64,000 bases of DNA, from the NCBI GenBank assembly GCA_024279425.1, contig JAJRRO010000016.1, positions 1-64,000 on the forward strand. The letters are read 5' to 3'. Position 1 is the first letter of the stretch; each line of letters begins with the position of its first letter. Origin of the DNA: Bacteroidota bacterium (GTDB lineage Bacteria > Bacteroidota > Bacteroidia > Flavobacteriales > Flavobacteriaceae). The notes under the pieces were generated by a model. The model did no database searches. It was given only the letters and a program-made list of their open reading frames with translations, and was not told the origin of the DNA. A program made the position numbers and the translations under genes. Below, one piece after another: positions 59,457 to 64,000 of the stretch.

Positions 59457-61424
59457 TTATTTAAAATTGAACCAAAAACGAACCCCTTCAGATATTTTAT
59501 CTACATTTAAATGAGTTTGCAACTGATTGGCCAAACGGTTCATAAGCCGTATCCCCATAGAAGATTGTGCACGCTCATCAGTGTCTTCGGGCAAACCTAT
59601 GCCATTGTCGGTATATTCAAAAAAGCCTTCCTGGTTGTTTTGTTTTCTAATATGAATATAGATCTTGCCGTTTTCTTTCTCATTAGGAAATGCATATTTA
59701 AAGGAATTGGATACCAATTCATTCAAAATCAATCCAAAAGGTATGGCGCGATCAATATCCAACTCAACACCTTCTGCATCTATCGTAATATTTATGTTGT
59801 GTCCACCTTTTTTATATACAGATTGAACGCTGTTGATCAAACTTTCAATGTAACCCTGCATTTCAATTACCGAAAGATCATCGTTCTGATATAATTTTTG
59901 ATGGATCAAGGCCATGGCCTTTACCCTACTCTTACCTTCTTCTAAAGCCTCAATGGCTGCTTTGCTCTTAGTATTCTTGGTCTGGAGGCTTAGTAAGCTA
60001 GAAACCATTTGTAAGTTATTCTTGACCCTATGGTGAATCTCTTTCAAAAGGGAATCCTTTTCTATTAAGGAATTTTCAATAATATGTTTTTGTTCGGCAA
60101 TCAGGCGTTGATTCTTAATACTTTTAAGGTAGGCATAAACCAAACCAGTGAAACCTAAAAGGGTAAACACCAAGGACATATATACAAAATTTATCTTCTC
60201 ATCCTGAGCGGACATTTCCAATCTCTGCTGTTCCAGGTTTCTCTTTTGCTCTTCGTTTTGGGCTTGTTTATTTTCTAAATCCCGACCCATTACGGTCGCT
60301 AATTGCTGCGTTCTCAACTCAGATTTATTGACATCTATCGAGTCCCTTATTCTTGCGTTTCGCTTAAGGTATAGAGCCGTGTTTTTGTAATCACCGGTCT
60401 TGTCGTAAAACGCTGAAAGCAATCGGTTTCTTTTTAAAATATGCTCTGTTTTACTCGTGTTTAAATCAGAACTCAGATATTCTACGGCCTTTTCATAGTT
60501 ATCTATATGAAGGTAACAGTTGGCAATTTCCAAAGTGTTTTCAACAATATCGGAAGAGTACTTGCCCTTACTATTTTTGGCAATTGCCGCTATACTTGAT
60601 TCCAAATAGGGAATCGCCATTTTGTATTGCCCAAGTTTGGTGTAACATTTACCAATATTGCCTTTAATAATCCCCATAAGGTTTTTGGATTGGACCAACT
60701 CTGTTTCCGTTTTGACCAAGGTTATATTATTGAGAAAAACGTCCAAATGTCCCTTGGACTCTTTATATTTATTTAGGGCAACTGCAGGAGAATTGTCCAG
60801 CCTGAGATAATTGCCAATATTGTTATGATATAACGCCAGATTATAATGGTCATCATCAGCAAGTGTTTTTCTCACCTCAATGATATAGTCCGTCATTGCT
60901 TTATTGTGCATTCCTAAATTCGAGTAAATATCATAGAAAGTGATGTTCTCGGTCAGGCCCAATTCTTTCTTCTCATTTCGTATATCAATTTGCTCGGTGT
61001 AAAGGCCCAATTGTGAATATGTACTATCCATCAAACCCAGTATTTTGGACTGGAAGTCTAAATCGAAACTATCTTTTATGTTGTAAAGTTCTTGTGAAAT
61101 AGCTAGGCTTCTATCATAGTCACCCAAATCGTAATACACTTGGGACTGCATGGTCATATAATGATGCATCGCAACCGAATCCTTTAATTTAATGGCTTCA
61201 TTCAAGTATTTGTTTACAGAATCCAACCAATCGTAAGCTGAGTTTTCCCTATATCTATTCAGTGTATTGAAAAAGTGTGAAAACCGATCTAATGATTTAT
61301 CTTTTTTCTGAAAATTAAGATAGACATCATCTACCGGTGGCACCGAATCCTGGGCTTTGATATTCCCTATAATGAGAAAGCAAAAAATGTAATAGACCAA
61401 TGATTTGCCAAGCAGTTTTTTCAT
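59457..61424 (-). CDS. TPR-containing sensor histidine kinase (HisKA_2 type)
   Basis: A 655-residue protein. A signal/anchor segment (LGKSLVYYIFCFLIIGNIKAQ) leads to 5-7 tetratricopeptide repeats (residues 60-360, for example ALYHNNIGNYLRL, GNIGKCYTKLGQYKMAIPYLESSI). A coiled coil and a single helix (INFVYMSLVFTLLGFTGLVYAYL, residues 411-433) follow. The phospho-acceptor box is EIHHRVKNNLQMVSSLLSLQ (residues 462-481), HisKA_2 type, with an HATPase domain (VSNSFKYAF, DNGIGLPED, MGIRLMNRL). The sensor TPRs face the periplasm. The LytTR regulator 670 nt upstream, same strand, is the best candidate partner. Confidence 0.9.
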   Translation of the reverse strand: MKKLLGKSLVYYIFCFLIIGNIKAQDSVPPVDDVYLNFQKKDKSLDRFSHFFNTLNRYRENSAYDWLDSVNKYLNEAIKLKDSVAMHHYMTMQSQVYYDLGDYDRSLAISQELYNIKDSFDLDFQSKILGLMDSTYSQLGLYTEQIDIRNEKKELGLTENITFYDIYSNLGMHNKAMTDYIIEVRKTLADDDHYNLALYHNNIGNYLRLDNSPAVALNKYKESKGHLDVFLNNITLVKTETELVQSKNLMGIIKGNIGKCYTKLGQYKMAIPYLESSIAAIAKNSKGKYSSDIVENTLEIANCYLHIDNYEKAVEYLSSDLNTSKTEHILKRNRLLSAFYDKTGDYKNTALYLKRNARIRDSIDVNKSELRTQQLATVMGRDLENKQAQNEEQKRNLEQQRLEMSAQDEKINFVYMSLVFTLLGFTGLVYAYLKSIKNQRLIAEQKHIIENSLIEKDSLLKEIHHRVKNNLQMVSSLLSLQTKNTKSKAAIEALEEGKSRVKAMALIHQKLYQNDDLSVIEMQGYIESLINSVQSVYKKGGHNINITIDAEGVELDIDRAIPFGLILNELVSNSFKYAFPNEKENGKIYIHIRKQNNQEGFFEYTDNGIGLPEDTDERAQSSMGIRLMNRLANQLQTHLNVDKISEGVRFWFNFK

Positions 61425-62041
61425 ATATGTTTAAAAACAAAACCAAACATACTTGTATTTGATGGTTTTGCTAAATTTTTGTTGTAAACCGAACCCTTGG
61501 ATTCGTTCGCTTTCGATTTCTATTAAAGTACTTTTTAACAATTGTAATTGTTCCCGTACTCTCTTTTTTGCCCTTTTGTCCAAAAACAAATGTGTTTGTC
61601 AAGAGACAATCAAGGGAAAAACCTCCATAACAACATAAAGAAAATAAGGGTAAAAACAACCCGAATAATCAGGAAAGAAGCAGGTAAGCTTTGGGGTAGC
61701 TATTTGCATTTCAAAAGTAACATTTAGGAAAGCAGGTATTACAATATTGTTGTGTAACCCCCATATTTTGTTGTGAAATCAATGTAAACACAATACGCAT
61801 GCATTTCAACGGATTTTTCGTGCATTTCATGGGGTTTTTCAAAAGAGCAAAATTCGATAAATAAAATTCGTTGAGAAAAATCACATTCATTGAAAATGTA
61901 CCTAGCCAATAGATACATTGTTGCACAACAATATTGGTATATCCGGTCACCAATGTCCAGTGAATCAAAAGTTTTTAAAATAGAATGTTGTGAAGCATGT
62001 GAAACCTGTGGTGAGTTATTTGCACTATATTTTTCATTCAT
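61425..62041. other. Long AT-rich gap between the kinase and regulator genes
   Basis: The gap contains no credible gene: the open frames in it have atypical composition and no family features. It holds a perfect 13-bp inverted repeat (CAATATTGTTGTG at 61742-61754 and CACAACAATATTG at 61923-61935), several GTTGTG/CACAAC copies, and a -7 element for the kinase at 61444-61451. It is likely regulatory. Confidence 0.5.
61444..61451 (-). promoter_or_regulatory. -7 element of the histidine kinase gene
   Basis: Minus-strand TATGTTTG matches TAnnTTTG, 19 nt before ATG 61424. It suggests the kinase is transcribed separately from the regulator. Confidence 0.45.
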
Positions 62042-62064
62042 AAAAAAAGGTGCATAAATGCACC
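62042..62064 (-). terminator. Terminator of the LytTR regulator gene
   Basis: Minus-strand GGTGCA-TTTA-TGCACC followed by seven T, 30 nt after the regulator stop. It separates regulator and kinase transcripts. Confidence 0.85.
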
Positions 62065-62094
62065 TCTAATATCGCCTTCCCCAAATCGGGTTTC

Positions 62095-62844
62095 CTATGA
62101 ATTCATTGCGGATATAATAAACTCCTTGAAATCTTTTGAAATGGGAATTAAATTTTTGTTTATCATAACATCCTTTGAATTAATGGCATCAATATGATCC
62201 ACATTCACAATATATGACTTATGTGCCCTATAGAATTTATTTTGGGGCAATTTCTTTAAATAATCCTTTAAAGGTGAACGGACCAAAAACTTCTTGTCAA
62301 CCGTGTTAACCTCCAAATAGACATTATCCGCCTTTATAAATTGAATATCACCAAATTGGATTCTATAGTACAAATGCTGTTTTTTAACAAAAATGGAATC
62401 CTTTAGCACTGAATTGGACATCGGAATATCATCTTGCCTGTTAGACTCTCCTAATTTTGAGACACCATACGTAAAGTTGGAAAGTGCAATTTCGATAGAG
62501 GTATATAAATCTTGTTGTTCAAATGGCTTAACCAGATATCCATTGGGTTTTACCGTTTTGGCATTTTCTACGGTAGCCCTGTCAGAGTTTGAGGTTACAA
62601 AAATAAAGGGGATGTCATAATTCTCCCTGATATGCTTTCCTAGGTCAATGCCTGTTTTGTCCGAGGCTAAAATAATGTCAATCAAAACAAGATCGACCTG
62701 TTCTGATTCCAGAACCTTTACGGCTTGCTCATAAACGATTACATTATCGACAATCTCATAACCAATCTCTTCTAGCATGGATTGCATATCGTCGGCGATA
62801 ATTACATTATCCTCAACAATCAGTATTCTAATAGGTTGTTCCAA
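62095..62844 (-). CDS. LytTR-family response regulator
   Basis: A 249-residue two-domain regulator starting with TTG 62844, since an upstream stop leaves no ATG and the receiver begins at once (IRILIVEDNVIIADDM). The receiver has the acidic pair E11/D12, phospho-Asp D56 in LVLIDIILA and Lys in YLVKPFEQ. The C-terminal LytTR domain (about residues 145-245) reads VKKQHLYYRIQFGDIQFIKADNVYLEV and NKFYRAHKSYIVNVDHI. It binds DNA as a dimer. The partner is probably the HisKA_2 kinase downstream. menA is 33 nt upstream, so the gene could be part of a menA transcript. Confidence 0.92.
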   Translation of the reverse strand: MEQPIRILIVEDNVIIADDMQSMLEEIGYEIVDNVIVYEQAVKVLESEQVDLVLIDIILASDKTGIDLGKHIRENYDIPFIFVTSNSDRATVENAKTVKPNGYLVKPFEQQDLYTSIEIALSNFTYGVSKLGESNRQDDIPMSNSVLKDSIFVKKQHLYYRIQFGDIQFIKADNVYLEVNTVDKKFLVRSPLKDYLKKLPQNKFYRAHKSYIVNVDHIDAINSKDVMINKNLIPISKDFKEFIISAMNS

Positions 62845-62877
62845 GGCGGTCGTAGTTTAGAGAGTTATACATCAAAA

Positions 62878-63786
62878 TTACAAAAAAATATTATTACTGA
62901 TATAAAAGAGCAGGGCCATCATAAAAATACTGATTGCCAATTTTTTAAGTTCTGGATCCAATTCTATCGGATTTTGCACCCTATATACTCTATTTGCATG
63001 AAACAAAATTGGAATAAAGGCCAGTAGTGGTATAAATTGCATCAATGATTTAAAATTCAAAATCATGAATAACAGCATACTGGAAAAACCAATAAAGAGG
63101 AGTCCCATGTGGTATCTTATTCCGCTTGAATATCCAATTTTAACAACCAACGTGTTTTTACCAACATTCTTATCCGATCGGTAATCTCGTAAATTGTTCA
63201 AATTAAGAACTCCTGTACTTAATACGCCTAAAGATATAGCCGGTAAAAGTGCCATTGGGTCTATGCTTTTAGTATAAAGAAACAAGGTGCCTAGAACAGC
63301 CAACAATCCGAAAAAAACAAAAACAAAAGCATCACCCAAACCTCTATAACCATAGGCTGATTCTCCTACGGTATACTTAATGGCCGCCCATATACTTAAA
63401 CCACCCAAAATCATAAAAAGAAATATGTATTCTATACTTTCCATACCAAAAGACAAGCATACCAGGGAGATAACCAAAAGGATATTAATGATTATTGAAA
63501 TGACAATACCCCTTTTTAGTTCCTTCCGGGTGAGCAGACCACTCTGTAAGGCTCTTTGGGGCCCTATTCTCCCATCATTATCCGTACCCTTTACCCCATC
63601 TCCGTAATCGTTGGCAAAATTCGATGTGATCTGAAAACCAATGGCGGTTAATAAGGCCAGTACCAAAATGAGAATATGACTCCTACCATAAAAGTTGGCA
63701 AGTGCAGTACCTACCAAAACACCGGACACCGAAAGTGGAAGTGTCCTTAATCTTGCAGCGTTGATCCAAGCAGATGATTTCGGCAA
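62878..63786 (-). CDS. menA: 1,4-dihydroxy-2-naphthoate prenyltransferase
   Basis: A 302-residue membrane enzyme of the UbiA superfamily with nine helices. The first Asp-rich motif NFANDYGDGVKGTDND is near residue 56, and the second NLRDYRSDKNVGKNTLVV near 196. It attaches a polyprenyl chain to DHNA in the inner membrane to give demethylmenaquinone. The start is TTG 63786 (no in-frame ATG lies before the upstream stop), 2 nt from the stop of the preceding gene. It belongs to the same pathway as menC and menE at 55-58 kb but is not in their operon. Confidence 0.93.
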   Translation of the reverse strand: MPKSSAWINAARLRTLPLSVSGVLVGTALANFYGRSHILILVLALLTAIGFQITSNFANDYGDGVKGTDNDGRIGPQRALQSGLLTRKELKRGIVISIIINILLVISLVCLSFGMESIEYIFLFMILGGLSIWAAIKYTVGESAYGYRGLGDAFVFVFFGLLAVLGTLFLYTKSIDPMALLPAISLGVLSTGVLNLNNLRDYRSDKNVGKNTLVVKIGYSSGIRYHMGLLFIGFSSMLLFMILNFKSLMQFIPLLAFIPILFHANRVYRVQNPIELDPELKKLAISIFMMALLFYISNNIFL

Positions 63787-63787
63787 T

Positions 63788-64000
63788 CTAGTTAGGGTCT
63801 TCTATTTGTAACCGCTTACCTTCCCTATAGGAAGCAACAAAGGCATCGTCGAATCCTAAATCGACCAATTGTTTCCGGAATAATTGGGCCTCTTGTAGAG
63901 TTTCAAAATTTCCTAGGGAATAGGAATAAAAAGGATTTGTCTTTACAAAAAGTGTGTTGGTCAAGGCTTCGGAAGCCAAAGTGACATTGTTATCAACAAA
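63788..64000 (-). CDS. SPOR-domain protein, C-terminal end (partial)
   Basis: The minus-strand frame runs off the right edge; 70 codons are seen, reading FVDNNVTLASEALTN at the edge and ending KRLQIEDPN. The piece FYSYSLGNFETLQEAQLFRKQLVDLGFDDAFVASYREGKRL is a SPOR-type peptidoglycan-binding domain end. The gene is directly upstream of menA (2 nt apart). The main domain lies outside the window; lytic amidase or OmpA-like proteins are common hosts of this tail. Confidence 0.7.
   Translation of the reverse strand, partial: FVDNNVTLASEALTNTLFVKTNPFYSYSLGNFETLQEAQLFRKQLVDLGFDDAFVASYREGKRLQIEDPN

Noticed and set aside
61739-62041. 100-codon minus-strand frame after the LytTR terminator, and an overlapping 85-codon frame
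   Set aside because: Cys/His/Met-rich, unnatural composition, no family features, and located in the T-run and inverted-repeat region; likely non-coding.
1-64000. Search for tRNA, rRNA, CRISPR arrays, replication origin and phage genes
   Set aside because: None seen: no cloverleaf or rRNA-like stretches were recognised in the gaps, no spaced repeats, and no dnaA-box cluster or structural phage genes.

Overview
The window is a piece of an AT-rich chromosome from a member of the Bacteroidota, almost certainly a marine-type Flavobacteriaceae (Maribacter/Zobellia/Muricauda-like). The grounds are Bacteroidota-style promoters (-7 element TAnnTTTG, sometimes with an upstream TTG), almost no Shine-Dalgarno sites in front of genes, a TonB-receptor/CarboxypepD-reg protein style, menaquinone genes, and lineage-typical families (DUF4834, DUF6090, CAL67264-type membrane protein, YfhO). 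I see no rRNA, tRNA or CRISPR array. Most of the window is stable core genome. Accessory-looking pieces are an IS3-type transposase remnant at the left edge and a small variable pocket at 31.1-34.1 kb.

Layout. 0-2.4 kb: IS3 remnant and a cytochrome c/PQQ-type sugar dehydrogenase lipoprotein. 2.4-7.7 kb: rightward run with a GT2 glycosyltransferase, a BatA-domain membrane protein, a dihydroorotase-like protein that has lost its zinc-binding HxH, a small membrane protein and a carboxylesterase. 7.7-11.8 kb: small membrane protein, PhnP-like MBL hydrolase, a conserved unknown, Bcp peroxiredoxin and an endonuclease III without the Fe-S cluster. 11.8-13.9 kb: two tandem, paralogous cassettes, each an ECF sigma factor followed by a 47-residue ORF. 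14-18.1 kb: uvrA and a very basic secreted protein. 18.2-23.7 kb: leftward DUF4834-yfhO-GT4-flippase operon for surface glycan work. 23.7-30.8 kb: outer-membrane protein, GNAT-like protein, a pair (cysteine-synthase-like and serine-palmitoyltransferase-like enzymes) that fits sulfonolipid (capnine) synthesis, and an oligopeptidase B-like protease.

30.8-34.5 kb: ybaB, then the variable pocket (MOSC protein, orphan membrane protein, frameshifted DUF6090 gene) with a 49-bp perfect direct repeat and bulged hairpins, then a DUF1508 protein. 34.5-39.5 kb: threonine aldolase, zinc metalloprotease, prfB with a programmed +1 frameshift, ArsC-like protein. 39.7-44.5 kb: Gly/Lys-rich secreted protein, TonB-type outer-membrane receptor, a 58-residue membrane protein, fumC. 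44.6-53.4 kb: coiled-coil membrane protein, acetyltransferase, MBL lipoprotein, ettA, small membrane protein, Gfo/Idh/MocA oxidoreductase, acyl-CoA carboxylase beta subunit, and a barrel-less plug-TPR protein. 53.5-64 kb: M24 peptidase, menE-CPBP protease-menC operon, SDR, UPF0173 hydrolase, a TPR histidine kinase, a LytTR response regulator, menA and a partial SPOR-domain gene.

The most interesting observation is the duplicated sigma-factor/47-aa-ORF locus. Promoter -7 region, sigma gene, a 15-nt conserved block placed exactly 21 nt before the small ORF, the small ORF (identical length, conserved ends and core) and a terminator are all present in both copies. Nothing adjacent looks like an anti-sigma factor. 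Next are the sulfonolipid pair with its terminator/promoter junction, the dihydroorotase pseudoenzyme, the barrel-less receptor plug fused to TPRs, and the repeat-flanked pocket. Family assignments come from reading motifs by eye; no search was run.
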